Positions 34,000 to 46,353 of a DNA stretch of 64,000 bases are shown here, one piece after another. The position numbers were made by a program, and so were the translations under genes. The notes below the pieces were generated by a model. It was given only the letters and a program-made list of their open reading frames with translations, did no database searches and was not told the origin of the DNA. The DNA is from Microstegium vimineum (taxonomy: Eukaryota; Streptophyta; Magnoliopsida; Poales; Poaceae), in assembly GCA_022036555.1 (NCBI GenBank), contig CM039133.1, positions 1,553,184 to 1,617,183 on the forward strand, read 5' to 3'. The first letter of the stretch is position 1. Each line of letters opens with the position of its first letter.

Positions 34000-36270
34000 T
34001 CACCAGCTCTCTCTCTCTCTCTCTACTTTGCTGCCAGAAGGAATAATGGCAGCGTTGTTGGAAGGCCCGGCAGCATCGTTTGATGTACCAGCACTGTCCA
34101 AAGAAGGAATGGCAGTGTCGGAAGGACTGGCAGAAGCATCGTTCGATGTACTACCAGCTTCATTGGAAGGACCAGCACAGTTGTTGCCGCTGCCCCTCTC
34201 ATTCTCCTCCATTGCTTTGTTGATCATGTCATAAAGCTCTGCCTTCTCGCGCTTGTACGTTTCCATCTTCTGCTTCATTGCAAACAGCCCCCTCGTTCCA
34301 ACTCTAGCTACACTTTCCTGAAGTTTCGTGATCTTTCTATTGATACAATTCACCTGCTGGGGCATCATGTCATAAATCATAAACAACCAAAAGACATGGA
34401 TGAATGAACGAACTACAGATCCAATACACACATACATTTATAAATAAATAAATTCAAATGCACACACATCAGAATTCAGATATGGATCATCAGAGTAGTA
34501 TGTACGTACCCTGCGCGAATAAATCCGATACGTAGCATCTCTTTGGCAAAGACGTCGGAACGATGCAAGAGATCCAAGCTTGGGTTCACTAGCGAAATCT
34601 TCATCACTACTACTCATTTCCAGCAGGTACGCCGTTGTATCCAGAGGCGCCGGCATTTTGGAAAGCCTGTTCCTTTCCTTCCTCTGGAGCTCGTTCTGGC
34701 GTAGTTGCTCCACCAAGCTTGGGTACAACAACACGTTGGTACCGGACTCTGGATCGTATGGTTTGACAAGGGATGACTCGAGTATCTCTGGTTTGAATCC
34801 TTCCCAGTTAAATAAAGGAGCAAACAACACGGCTCCACCTGCATCCTTCTTGTGTTCTTCCTCCTTCTGTGAGACTACTGCAGGCTGAGGACCTGTTGTT
34901 GTTGCTTGATCAGCTCCCTCTGCAGCAGGAGGAGCATCGGTGTTTTCTTCTTGTTTCACCCCAGCAGGCTCAGCAGCTTCAGTGACTTCTGCTGCTTCCG
35001 CATCCCCTGGAGCATCTTTGTTTCCTCCTAGATCCTGCGGAGCCGTGACTGCAGCAACTTTGGGGGCTGCTGTTTCAATTAATAGATATATAGTATGAGA
35101 TAGATAGAGTAGTAGCACCATGATTTATTAGTAAGTATGAGAGTATGAGATAGATAGTAGCAGCATATATATGGATGTACATACGTGGCATCCATATGCT
35201 ATATATATTTCAATAATATTTCCTAACACGACTAGATGAACTAATAATACACGAATTAAACAAATGTATGTCGACGGAAAACAGCCCAAGTTGTAACATG
35301 ATAACATAACAACAACACACCAACAACAAATAACATGTATTTGGAAAAAAAAAGGAAAGAAATATGCATATGCATAATACATATTTTTTTTGTTGACATG
35401 CATATATATACACACGCCTCCTCATACGTGGTATTTTTCTATTTAATTAATTGTGTATATACATCTTCTAAATTCAAGGGCTTAGATTTATTAGAGGTTT
35501 TACCTTCCTAGGAGAGGTAGCATAGATACATAGCCCATAAATACTTGTATACAATTAAATGAATTGGAGAAGAAGAACACGTTCTTGCTTTTATATTACG
35601 TACCGTCTAGACACATGACGACTTCCCGGCGGACTAATCCGTCCCCACGCTGAATGTCCATGATGATAGCAGCAAGCTCTGGCTCCCCATCGTTGACGAG
35701 TTGTTGGTAAAGTGAACAAGAAGGGCTGCTTGGATCATCGTCGTCGTCGGGGATGATAACAACGCCATTATTATTACCGAGCATATGCATGTCAGCCTGC
35801 TGGAACAAAGAAGGGGATTCGGCGTCGACGCCGCCGTCGCAATGCATCGGCGTAGGATCCGGAAAGCCGCCGCCATAACCATGATGATGATGCATCTCGG
35901 GAGTCAGCATTTCCGTCGGCTGCTGGGTGTTGTCGTCCATGGTCATCGTCGGCTGGTTGTACTCATCTACGTCCATGGCAGTCGACGATGCCTGATGATA
36001 CTGCTTGGCAGCAGCATCGTCCATGGCCGGCACAGCAGGGAGACCGAAATCAGGCGCCGCCTGCAGGTGGCCGCCCTGGACTTCATCAGTAGTCGCCGCC
36101 GCCGGCGGCGCATTATTCTGGCGGCAGAGCCCCACGAGAGTGCCCTCCTGATCCGGTTCAGACAAGCAGCAGGGGAAGAAGATATGAGCGTCCGGGCTAG
36201 GGCAATGCAAGAAGCGGCTGACATCGCCGTCGGCGTCGTACGGCTCATGGTCGTCGGACATGGACGACAT
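34000..36270 (-). CDS. Three-exon gene of unknown function, 527 codons, frame intact
   Basis: Minus-strand exons 36270-35604, 35069-34510 and 34356-34000 join in frame through canonical sites (GACG|gtacgt, aacag|CAGCC, CAGG|gtacgt, cccag|CAGG). The total is 1584 bases including the stop. I do not recognise the family. Residues 1-222 are acidic and low-complexity, with HHHHGYGGG and a five-Asp run before PSSPSCSLYQQL. Residues 223-409 contain an Ala/Glu/Pro-rich stretch, then a more ordered-looking part (LFAPLFNWEGFKPEILESS, TNVLLYPSLVEQLRQNE and RLCQRDATYRIYSRR). Residues 410-527 begin with a probable coiled coil (INRKITKLQESVARV, MKQKMETYKREKAELYDMI) and finish in a Ser/Asn/Ala-rich tail. 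A nuclear or scaffold protein is a guess. Absence of stops over three joined exons argues for a real gene. The ATG at 36270 was chosen because it is first; a second Met follows at residue 4. Confidence 0.7.
35070..35603 (-). other. Intron 1 of the unknown 527-codon gene
   Basis: 534-base AT-rich intron with canonical ends. No embedded element recognised. Confidence 0.65.
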
Positions 36271-36404
36271 GGCTGCAGAAGTGGAGGGGCAAGATCGATG
36301 TCGGAATTGTGTAGTAGTACGTGGAGCGCTTGGCCATAGACGGCGGCGGCGAGAGGGTATTTGAACGCCGCCAAGAGGCGGCAGTTGGTGTAGTAGTTAT
36401 TTTA

Positions 36405-36606
36405 CGCGCGCGCGCGCGACGGGAGGGACGCGACGATTGAAGAAGCGCGCGGCAGCGGCGGTGGTTTGCGCGCGAGAGAAACTGGGTCACGTGCGGGCCG
36501 TTTGAATTCGGGCGCGGTTTGTTCGTAGCCATCAGATCCGCATCGGAGGGCGCTAGGTGGTGGAGGCAACAACCGCAAGCACGCTGGGGACACGCGTTGC
36601 CACGTG
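36405..36606 (-). promoter_or_regulatory. CG-rich upstream region with two G-boxes
   Basis: A (CG)n run lies at about 36405-36419 and CACGTG occurs at 36488-36493 and 36601-36606, roughly 220 and 330 bases upstream of the ATG at 36270. CACGTG is the core bound by plant bZIP and bHLH factors. Whether either is used cannot be told from sequence. Confidence 0.45.
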
Positions 36607-36939
36607 TTAATTAATTATTAAATGACTCCAGGAATGAGCCACTAGTTGGATGACAATGCAAGAATCCGGCCCTGATCACATTCGAGAAATACGCGCGTAG
36701 CTAGGTGAGAATGCGTCTAATAATGCCAAAAAGGTATTTACATGTCTTTCCTTTTTTGCTATTATAGGGTACTTACATATCGATCTATGAATGATGAATG
36801 ATGAACGACTCAAACATAAATCATTGAAGAACCAAGAACGGCAACCAAAGAAGATGAATGAGAGTGCTTAGACCTAAAGGTAACCACAAGAGAATCGACT
36901 CATACACAACCTAACTACACCTTAGGAGTGGTCCTAAAT

Positions 36940-38660
36940 TAAGGTGCAGCGGAGCGGTCGGAGACGGTCGAAAAACAAGTCGCAAAAGAACCGAAGCAAA
37001 ACAAGCTTCCTGTGGATTCCCGGACTGTCCGGCCCCACACGAAAACCTCACGTCGGACTGTCCGGACAAGTTGGCAGACTGTCTGCCGTTTGCGGGACAG
37101 AAAACGTAACTCAAGTTACTGGAACCGGCTCTGCAAGGTTCCCAGACTGTCCGGGCTTTGTACCACGAACTATCCGCCGGCCAGAAGATCTCAGCGAGGA
37201 TCTGCTCGAGCTACAAACCTGCTCGCGGACTGTCCGCGGCCAGGTCCCGGACTGTCCGCGAGTGACTCAGCAGCACAGCCTGAAAGCCCCTATCTCGCCC
37301 CGACGCGGGATTGTCCGCAAGCACTATGGCGCACTGTCCGCAGTAGCTCGGACAGAGGCGAAAAACATGGCGATTTTGAATCCCCCTTTTCAAGAACTTC
37401 TCAAATCACTACCAAATGATCTCCACTAGCAACCAAACTTTCTAGGCATAATCCCAGTGCTATGGAGGAGCTATCCCGAAGAAATCATCGCTCAATTTGG
37501 GATGAAATAGCGGGAATAAAAGGATTTCGGGAAAAGTTCTCAAGAACAAGAACACGAACTTGAATTCGCCCGATCTATGTGCTTGTGAGGAATCAAGGGA
37601 AACCCTTCAGTGCAATTGTTCTTCTCACGTTCCCGCACAAAATGATTCAAATGGAATCAAGCGAAACGACCCATAGCCAAAGACTTCATGTCATGGACAA
37701 TTTCAGGAAAAGGGGACAAAAGCAAGAACGCAAAGAACAAGCACAATCGGAGACACAAATCACGAAATTGAACTAACCATGTACGTCTTACGGAGGGTAA
37801 GGCCTCCGATTCTCGAACACAAAGGTTGCAAGTTCTTACATGAATCTACCACACAATCAACTCATGGACCTCTAAGCATGAACTAAGGTGAAGGGGTAAG
37901 CACCCTTCATCCACTACTTAACTACGCTTTGGACATTTCCAAATCACGCCTAGATACATGACCGAATTACCTAGTCTTGATACACTGTAATCCAAGTCGG
38001 AAATATTTTCTGTGAATCTTGATCGGACAGTCCCGCTTCCTGCCCGAAGTTGTCGTTGCCTCGACGCAACCTTCAGGATTCCTCCACGTGTCGTCCCCTG
38101 CTTCCTCGGAAGCTCCACCCGGGGTTTGAGACCCAAACCCGCGAAACCTGCCACGGGTACCTTTCGGCTCAACTACCAAACCCCGAGTTTTGAGGCCCAA
38201 ACTCGGAAACCGTCCACCGGTGGTTTTGCGGCCCAAACCACCAAACCGCTCGACTCGAGCCATCGTGTCCTCGCCCGGTCAGACTCCGAGTCCCATGAGC
38301 CTCCTGCTCGACCCGCTCGTCCGCGGTCTTGACTCGGTCAACTCGGTCTACCTTCATGTCTTCTTGCGCTCGCCAGTGTCAAGTACTAGCCACCATAGCT
38401 AGTCCGTCGGCGCCTCGGTCCGTCGGTCCGAGCCCCGCTTCCGCCCTTCACCGCTCTCAGTCCATCGGCACGGTATGCCTCTACTCGACCTTCACCACAC
38501 CATTGACGATTGTCTCTGGGCTCAGTACTTGCACACCACAAGCCGATAGACAGGCACACATTTTCTTTCGCAAGGATTAGTAGAAACCGCTCAAACTGAA
38601 ACACCCAAATGTTGATCAATCACTTATCATCAAAACTAAATATCATGAGTACATATCGAC
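36940..38660. repeat. LTR-retrotransposon-like non-coding debris with a recurrent palindrome
   Basis: Between 36990 and 37350 the core GACTGTCC, often as CGGACTGTCCG (an inverted repeat around one base), occurs about eight times with small variations. At 38090-38250 a second phrase (GTTTTGAGGCCCAAAC type) recurs about three times. Near 38610 the sequence TGATCAATCACTTATCATC resembles ends I associate with grass LTRs. No gag-pol frame is present. I cannot define the element's ends or a target duplication. Confidence 0.5.
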
Positions 38661-39239
38661 CATGTGTTCGCAACCATTTCGTAATCCATTTGTTTTTTTT
38701 TTTGAGTTTTGGACTTTCTATTACTCATCCGACACGATCAAATCGTTGTTCATCAAACCCTCAAACTCCTAAGGTACATATATGATTCCAAGTGGTGTTT
38801 GTGCCACTAGAAAGACTACAACCAACCATGGACAAGGGATGTGCCACTTTAATTTATTACATGTACACTTACAAGCGTTAAATCTACATAAACTAAATTC
38901 ATAGCTAAGAGCAGCTTCAGTGTGCTAGCTCACGAATCGAACCATGGCCTGATGAAAACCAAATCATACACACTGTGATGGTCGAACGTTTGGTGTCAGA
39001 ACAAAAATCGATGCCCAAACTTGGTTCGACTCTTGCGAATAGAAAAATCATATCTGCGGTGTTAGTGAAAGGAGAGGAGTGGAAAAAGGCTGGTAGTACC
39101 GACTAGCTTGGGTCCCGCTAATCGAACGAAGCACAGGAGCATGCAAACCATGCTTTTGTTCGGTTACCGTGCACCGCAGGGTTCGCTCTCACGCTGGAGC
39201 TGCCCTAACAGGATAGTGGTGTCTAGTTGGCATTCTTGA
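38661..39239. other. Intergenic DNA, no gene seen
   Basis: AT-rich with a poly(T) run near 38693. No recognisable coding or repeat structure. Confidence 0.4.
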
Positions 39240-39600
39240 CCTCATGGCACTGCACTCCCGCTGGTAGTGACATGACAGGCACCAACGACCGTCTGGCTAA
39301 GATGGTAGTGTCATAGCTTCACGGACCGTCTGTTGAAGCTGAAACGTCTCTCCAAGGTGGAACGGCACAAAGCCTTCGACTCGGCATGAGGATAGCCTAT
39401 TCCTGATGCCTCTCACGCTCAGCAATGCTGATTTGTATATCCTAGAAAGGAAACCATGCTTGCATAGGTAACATATGTATCATGATCCAATTGTATGACG
39501 ATATATAGAGAGAGAGCTCCTGGAGCTCCAAATGTCGTCCTCTTAGTTTTGAAATTATTACTGGTTATTTATTACTTATGTTAATTACACCTTGTCTAGT
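39240..39600 (+). repeat. Duplicated block B1 (partner at 1700-2110)
   Basis: Same orientation and landmark order as block A1, including CTATTCCTGATGCCTCTCAC and GCTCCTGGAGCT. Non-coding. Confidence 0.75.
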
Positions 39601-40436
39601 ACGTAGGGTCCTTTCTTTAACCATCTGTTGTTGTTTCCAGTACATGTGTGTACTAGACCTTTCCTAAGCAGATATTCACTCCGTCCTATTTTAATATTCA
39701 TCTTATTTTAATATTCATCATGCAGTGCTCTTTAACCCGCAAAGTTGCACCACAAATAAAAAGGAAAATAAGCAAGCACACTAAAGTTTAGATTAAGAAC
39801 ATATAAGCAAACACACTAAAGTTTTGAGCTCCGTGGAGACGTGCATGGGTACCAGCTGTGATATATTAACATATTCGTGTTGGACAACGAAGATGGTACT
39901 CACGGGTGTTTTAGGGACTGTAATGCCTTGGCGGATGGTTTGTCAGGCACGACTGAGAACAATTGAATCAAACCTGATAGTTCTTAGAAGAAATAAACAT
40001 GACACTCTTTAGCCCACTGAATGTTTTCCCAAAAGAATAAAAGCATAGTGATAACATCATAAGCATACATGCATAGTGCACTGCTAGCTGCACCGACTAA
40101 ACAAAAGAACCGTTCGCATATACCAATACTAAGGAGGCAGGTGAGGAGAAAGCAGGGTGTAGCAGAAGAGGAGGCAGGTGATGCGACGATGGATCCGGCC
40201 GGTCCTTTCCCGAGCTTGCCTCCTCCTATTAGCAGACCATGCTGGTGGAGACGGGTATCCAGGCGCTGCAAAAAATACAACATTTAGATTTTCCATAAAA
40301 CTTTGTAATTCTTCCATATAGCCCACAATCCGTGCAAGTGTGACACAGCAATTTTATGCATCCAAATTTCAATGTCACATATTTCATGGTGATAGCAGAA
40401 AAACTGAAACAACACAGAACATCATATTTGAGGCAT
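39601..40436. other. Non-coding region left of the solo LTR
   Basis: A GC-richer patch at 40130-40270 could be an old exon, but no frame with family features was found. The segment ends at the LTR target site GGCAT (40432-40436). Confidence 0.4.
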
Positions 40437-40841
40437 TGTCGGTGTTTCGACCCAGGGGGTCGATCACCAACAAGTAAATTTGTATATTGCGTGCTCCCTC
40501 TCCCAGATGTGATGCAAGAAGAACACATCGTTTATCCTAGTTCGGACAAAGAAGACCATACGTTCAGCGAGAGGAGAGGTATTGTATTATCTTGCACCGA
40601 AGTGCTCGTACAGGGGTAGTACAAGCTCGTTTACACAGGAGTGCTCAGATCGAGCCGAGGCCTAGAACTAGCGGAGCTACTCTAGGTGAATCGGTTGATT
40701 GCTTAGGATGTTGATCAAGCGAGTGAGTGGTTGGTGTTGTGTTTTGGTTCTGGTGAGAGTTCGTCTCCTCTTCTTGTCGTCGTGTTCGTTTTTTCTCAGC
40801 CCCCGCAGCCTCTCACCCCCCCTTTTCTACTATCTCAGCGT

Positions 40842-40852
40842 CCCCTTTTATA
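40842..40852 (-). promoter_or_regulatory. TATA box of the solo LTR
   Basis: TATAAAAGGGG on the minus strand, well placed inside the LTR to separate U3 from R. Confidence 0.6.
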
Positions 40853-41355
40853 GGCCAAGGGGAGACTTAGGAGTACAGGGACCTAGTACGTATCGGTATG
40901 GGAGGCATGTTCGTGCGCCATGTCTGTGACGAGACGTCGATCGCTGTAGCGGCACGCTCCTCCTGTACTTCTGGTGTTCCGAGGCATAGTGATGGCGAAC
41001 TGGTCGTCGCCGGACGGCATGGCGTGGAACCTGCGAACTCCACAGTTGAAGCGGGACGAATTGGACGGGCCCATACCGTAGCAGTTGGGGATGAGGGTCG
41101 AGCCCCGGGTCAAGGGGTATCGGGGCCTGTGTGACCCTGACACATTCCTAAGAACGCGGTCGAGGGCTGCCTCGCCCAAAATTCGAGGGGGTGCTCCGTA
41201 CTCGAGGCGTGGCTGCAGTAGTTGTACGGTCGACGGATAATCCGGGTATGGGTGATGACTTGACGGATTTGACCGAGGTAGTGAGCGCCCATGGCGTTAG
41301 GCGGGGACTAACCTCAGCATAAGATTCCCTTTATCCCATACCGGTAGCAGGTGGG

Positions 41356-41770
41356 CTGATCGAGCCTCTTGTTCGAGGGTCGTTCGTTCGACCCCCTGTC
41401 CGTCACTTAGGGGTCGCAACAGAGGGTCGTTCGTTCGATCCCTTCTCCGTCATTCGGGGGATCGAGGTCGAGGGGGGCTCGATCAGCTGATCGATCTGAT
41501 CGAGCCTCTTGTTCGGTGGTCGTTCGTTCGACCCCCTGTCCGTCAATTCGAGGGGTCGCAACAGAGGGTCGTTCGTTCGATCCCTTCTCCGTCATTCGGG
41601 GGATCAGGGTCGAGGGGGGGGGTGTGCTCGATCAGCTAATCGAGCCTCTTTTCGGAGGTCGTTCGTTCGACCCCCTGTCCGTCAATTCGAGGGGTCGCAA
41701 CAGAGGGTCGTTCGTTCGATCCCTTCTCCGTCATTTGGGGGATCGAGGTCGAAGGTCACTCCACCTACCA
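41356..41770. repeat. Three tandem copies of a 140-bp unit inside the solo LTR
   Basis: The landmark ACCCCCTGTCCGTC recurs at about 41391, 41531 and 41670, that is every 139-140 bases. Each unit also carries CGAGCCTCTT, GGTCGCAACAGAGGGTCG and CTTCTCCGTCATT. GTCGTTCGTTCGA occurs twice per unit. This lies in the U3 part of the minus-oriented LTR. Confidence 0.85.
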
Positions 41771-41939
41771 TCCCTCTGGTAATGGGCTGGCCCATGGCCT
41801 GCCCTTTCTGTCGGTGGGATAGGCCTTCGCCTAACGGGCCTTCCTCCATTGCTTGGTCGACTGTCAGATTTCGCCTGGATGTTTATGCATTAGATTATCA
41901 CAGGTTATGGTACCCCTTACCTTTGTACCCGACAGGCAT

Positions 41940-44200
41940 ATAATTTTAAAATTGATCACATAAGGCCAGACTCTAGAGACACAATGCCCTTGACAGCTAC
42001 CTGCACCTTGCTAGAAAGGACTATAGAATTTTACAAATCGGTTCTGCATAGAGAACTGACTTCTTGAAAGTGAAATAATGAAATAGTTTGCCGGTAAAGC
42101 ATAACAGTACTTAATAGCGACATCTTTTATCAGGATATGTTAAATGATTGGCACTTGAGTTGTGCCAGCAGCTATATTGCATTGGGGGCAACAAAATTGG
42201 AGGCAAAACTTTGTAGGTAACTCACTGGCATGGTGTGTAAGTAGAAAGCATCTAGAGAGGGCAGAGGAAGAGGATAACTCACTAAAACGATGAAATAAAC
42301 CTGAGAAGGTATCCTCCCCAGGATTGAGAAGGTGTTGCCCCATAGATGAGCAAGGGAGCCCAACTTAGAAAATACAGACATACTACAATTGCCTCTGAAA
42401 ATATCACGAAGCAATAAATATCTTTTGATTTCAGCAACAAAAATTGTTTGCACTGATATATTCGTAGATTGATATGACACATCAGTATCATTAGTTTGGT
42501 AAAGCACTTTTATAAGCTGTGAAATATCCCCTAAGAATTTTTCTGTGAGCAGATGGCTCATTTCCTGGGCCAGGCAAGTCTCCTTTGTAACACAAAACCT
42601 GATCACCCAAAAACAGAGAAGAAAAAGTAAGAAACACGAAAGGGATAAAAAACAGGGAAACTATGGCATTGAAGGTGAGGAGGGGGAAAGGGTGAAACAA
42701 TGTATTCCGAAATCAATATAGCTGGTGAAAACACTAACATCTTAGGACCAAACTTTTGATTAGGTAGAAAAATAGTGGGTCTTAGAGGAGGAACCAAACA
42801 CCAAATACATTGTCTTTGCCCAGAATTTCAGAAACACACAGCTCAACTGCATAAAGACATGGTTGGCTAAAAAACCATCAATCTTCGCATCAACCCCAAT
42901 GACCTTGTCACTCGCAAAACTACAAGGCATGGATTAATATGAGAGGAATAGAGATTGAGGAGCTGACTGGTCAAGTTCAGTAAGACATTGGCGGTCTAAG
43001 GTTTAACCTGGGACGGCCATGCTTCATTGGTATGCCAAGCTATTATATATAACTTTTTTTTTTGTTGTGCAGCTACATTTAGGACAATTCCTAAAATGAT
43101 GCATTGCAGTTAGAATCGTAGCTTTGACTACTATAAGACCACATCCAAATAAAAAATTTGTGACACTGAAGACATTACAAATATTAACTACCTCACAATG
43201 TTGGAAGCTAGGTAATTTCAGAAGTGCCATTAGTGGTAGTGAGCAGTACCAGCTGCACATAACATGTAACAATTTCAGGACCACTGATACCTGCACATAA
43301 ATACCATCTATACATATTACATAGAATCAATAATATAGAAAAAATAGAAACAGTAAAAACTAAAAAATATACAACTTGGTGTTTTGGTTGAAGGATTAAC
43401 TTTTATCATTTTAAGAAGATTACTGCAATATGAATCATGGCAATTGCACAATTTATCTCTGTGTTCCATATCTTCATCCTAATTCTGTCGTATGAAGCCA
43501 ATAACCTCATAGGGCTACCCTTCTGCTACATTGATTGGTTAGTGTGCAACAGCAGCACAGATGCAGCCAACAAAATCTCTCTTTTTTTAAAATTCTATAG
43601 CACTATCCTTTAAATGAAAAATTATCTATTAATCAAAAGACAGGTGAGTACTCTAAAGATTTCAGAGGTAACAATGTCATTTTTTCTTGCTGCTCAATAG
43701 AAACATAACATTTGTCACTCTACATTATTCCTCTTCTTTCCTTCAACAAATATCAATTGAAAATATTAGTGCCCAGAATTTTAGGCTCTTAATTAATAAC
43801 ATGGAGTCCAAGGAATTCATGGACTTCCACAAATGCTCTATAAATATTAAGGAATATTATAAAGCACTTTTCTTTACATAATTTCTAATTCACAGGCAGA
43901 GCAAAACATGACAACATGCTACCTGATTGGCTGATTGTTTGACGGTGGTCCTTACAGCCTAGCAGATCCATATAGACATTTCATCCAACATCTTGAAGGC
44001 ACCTCGCCAACATTCTACATACAGAGCACATATTAACTGTCAAATGCAAGGCTTCAGGTGGGCACATATCTGCCTCACGAGCATTCCCTCTAACACCTAC
44101 CTGGCACCCATCAGTAGCACAACCCTGCAGCCATTTAATCGAGCACCTGCTGCCCTCCGGCTGTCCCCACCCAAACGACACAGGCCGGCGGTGAACCCAC
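41940..44200. other. Long non-coding stretch, possible decayed gene
   Basis: AT-rich with several open frames of 60-145 codons on the minus strand (for instance 42606-42172), none with family features or matching splice structure. If a gene on the minus strand starts near 44.6 kb, this could hold its introns. I cannot support any exon. Confidence 0.3.
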
Positions 44201-44207
44201 ACAGCTA

Positions 44208-44210
<3 letters not shown>

Positions 44211-44260
<50 letters not shown>
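44211..44260. repeat. (GA)n microsatellite
   Basis: About 50 bases of uninterrupted AG dinucleotides. Confidence 0.95.
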
Positions 44261-44263
<3 letters not shown>

Positions 44264-44269
44264 AGAGCG

Positions 44270-44720
44270 AATACACACCTGAAAGCTGACCAAACGAGAG
44301 TGCGTCTGCGACCGGGGCTTGCCTGTGTCACCGCGTCGGCCGCCAGGGATACCGTGCCACCAGCAGTCGCGGCTCACCGTGCTGAACAGCCCACGGCACC
44401 ACCGTCCGCCGCTAGCGCCTGAAGCCCTAGCCGGTGGTGTCGAGCCGCCGCGCTGGAGCGTCTCGCGCCGCCGCTCGCTCCGGGGGCGTCGCGCCACCTG
44501 CGCTGGCCCCCTCGCACCGCCGCGCCAGGCCGCCTTGGCCGGGGCTGCAGCGCTACGCGCGCGGGCCTCACGTCTCCGCACGCTCCGGTGCACCGCGGCA
44601 CTGGGAGAGGGGAGAGAGAGAGGCGCGATGGTGGCGGCGGGAGAGGCGAGCCTGCGAGAGGAGCTTGACGGGAGGATACACGCTAGGGTTTTGGCGAGAG
44701 AGGACCGGGGCGACGGGCCG
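44270..44720 (-). other. GC-rich island, possible 5' exon of an unidentified minus-strand transcript
   Basis: Strong shift to GC between AT-rich flanks. On the minus strand a frame rich in Arg/Ala/Gly runs from about 44593 and meets a good donor (GCTTTCAG|gtgtgt, near 44283) just before the GA microsatellite. All frames are open here because of composition, so coding status is doubtful. It may be a first exon or an untranslated leader. Confidence 0.3.
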
Positions 44721-44919
44721 GGTCAGCCGCCTCACGCGGCTAGACGGCGGGGTGTTCTCCGCAAAAGCGGCATGCGGGCGGCTAAATGCAAACATTCCAC
44801 GAAATCTGAATTTCCTCTTCTTCGCCCGAATCATTTGCATAGTATAGGGTCCAAGACAAAACAAAATAGAACGTCTTTACTGTTCACGAAGCCCCTGGCT
44901 GTACTGCGGGTTGATTTCG

Positions 44920-45399
44920 ACTAAAATGGAGGGCCTTTTTGAAAAACCGATCGCGCCCTGTGCTGGCCGTCTATCTGCCCGATCGGACGGCCGGAAACAG
45001 AGGGGCGACGTGGCCAGGGCGAGGCCGCGTCCAGGGCGGCGAGCTGCCAGAGCACATGACCCTTTTCAGAAAGGACAAATAGCAGTACCATGGTATTTCT
45101 ATGGACTGGTGCGGCTCTTGCGGAACATACCATAGAAAAGTGAAGCCATTGTATGCAAATTTTCGCGTGGAGGAGCGTTTCTGAACAGTAAAGCATGGAC
45201 CTGAAGCCATTTTCGCGTACACGTACAGGGACGCGAAAACTGGCTCTGGCCATGGGAGCTCGTGTGGAGCAGACACACACCAAAAGGTCATGATATGGTG
45301 TGCATTGTAAACATCACATTCAAACAGAATTTCCTATTTCATACACTTTACCTAAATTTTATGTTTCTAAATTTGGGAGGAACTACTCCCTGAGAGTAG
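44920..45399. other. Intergenic DNA, no gene seen
   Basis: No coding region recognised. The composition falls back to AT-rich after 45250. Confidence 0.4.
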
Positions 45400-45620
45400 G
45401 AAAATAATTTCTCATAAATGTATTGTGTACATGTAGGGAGCCTGTATATTATTGGGGGGGAAAAAGAGAGGGACCAAAGCTAAAATGAATAATCCTACGA
45501 GGCTGTGAAGAATTCAGCCCAAATCATACATTCTGTACTCACTTCCCTCCCCGCCCAAGGGCCTGCGTAACAAGGCCCAACTTCCCCCACCTGCATGGTT
45601 TCCGGTCCTTTTTGCCCATA
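45400..45620 (+). repeat. Duplicated block B2 (partner at 12020-12260)
   Basis: Shares GTGTACATGTAGG, GAGGCTGTGAAGAATTCAG, CTCCCCGCCC and AACAAGGCCCAACT in order with block A2. Non-coding. Confidence 0.75.
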
Positions 45621-45629
45621 ACACAACGT

Positions 45630-46120
45630 CATCTTTCTTCATATTTTTTTTGCGACCTTGTCTGTGCAATGACTAATTAAGTCGAATATTCCTATCTTGG
45701 CCATCACTTCTTTTTTGGGAAAAAATCACATATTAACACCACAAGATTTTTGTTTTTAGATTAACTGTAATAAACATATTAACCATTATTGATTTCTTAA
45801 AATTGATAGTCAGAGATGAAAACATTGTTGCGCACATGTTAGAAAAAGCTGATATTGTTTTCCCCTCAACTTTGCCATGTTCTTTCACCCGAATAATCAT
45901 TTTAATAGCACAATGTGATAGCCCAAATAGGTTATAATCTCAGGAGCCATCTTTTTTTTTCAAAAATAAATAATAAGGTATGGTTGTAGTTATTATGTTC
46001 ACACAATTCATGCCTTGTTAAAAATATGAATGATTGAAATGATATTTTTTTTAAAAAAATCCTTTAATACACAATCTAACGAGCTCATGCTTCACATGGC
46101 TGATCATACAGAAAAGATAA
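45630..46120. other. AT-rich intergenic DNA
   Basis: Nothing recognisable beyond short poly(T)/poly(A) runs. Confidence 0.4.
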
Positions 46121-46353
46121 GAGTATGGAGTTTGGACGGTAAAAATAGACACCAGAAATATTGATGCCATATAATACTTAGAGCAACTACTCAAAGAGTG
46201 GATTTAACAAGTTTTTTTGGGGCGTTTGGTGTACTGAGAATTATTGCTTCCCCATATACCTATTAGGTATCTAGAGATTTGCTTTTCTTGGTTGGAGTCA
46301 ATCCATCGGTTCCATCAAGTTTCAATTATCCCAACACAACTGGTAATTAACTA

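Larger units (their letters stand above)
40437..41934 (-). mobile_element. Solo LTR, 1498 bp, minus orientation
   Basis: Flanked by the perfect 5-bp target duplication GGCAT (40432-40436 and 41935-41939). The ends TGTCGG...CCGACA form the expected short inverted TG/CA repeat. On the minus strand it reads TGTCGGGTACAAAGGTAAGG at its start and has a TATAAAAGGGG box at 40852-40842, so this is the transcribed orientation. No internal retrotransposon sequence or second LTR is present, which points to LTR-LTR recombination. A Ty3/gypsy origin is likely from the general look but not shown. Confidence 0.9.

Noticed and set aside
42172..42606. 144-codon minus-strand frame
   Set aside because: AT-rich, no family features, and no matching neighbouring exons. 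Probably chance or a decayed transcript.
44135..44924. Overlapping Arg/Ala-rich frames on both strands
   Set aside because: All frames are open because of GC content; one strand has a good donor, but no protein family is recognisable, so it is listed only as a possible leader exon.
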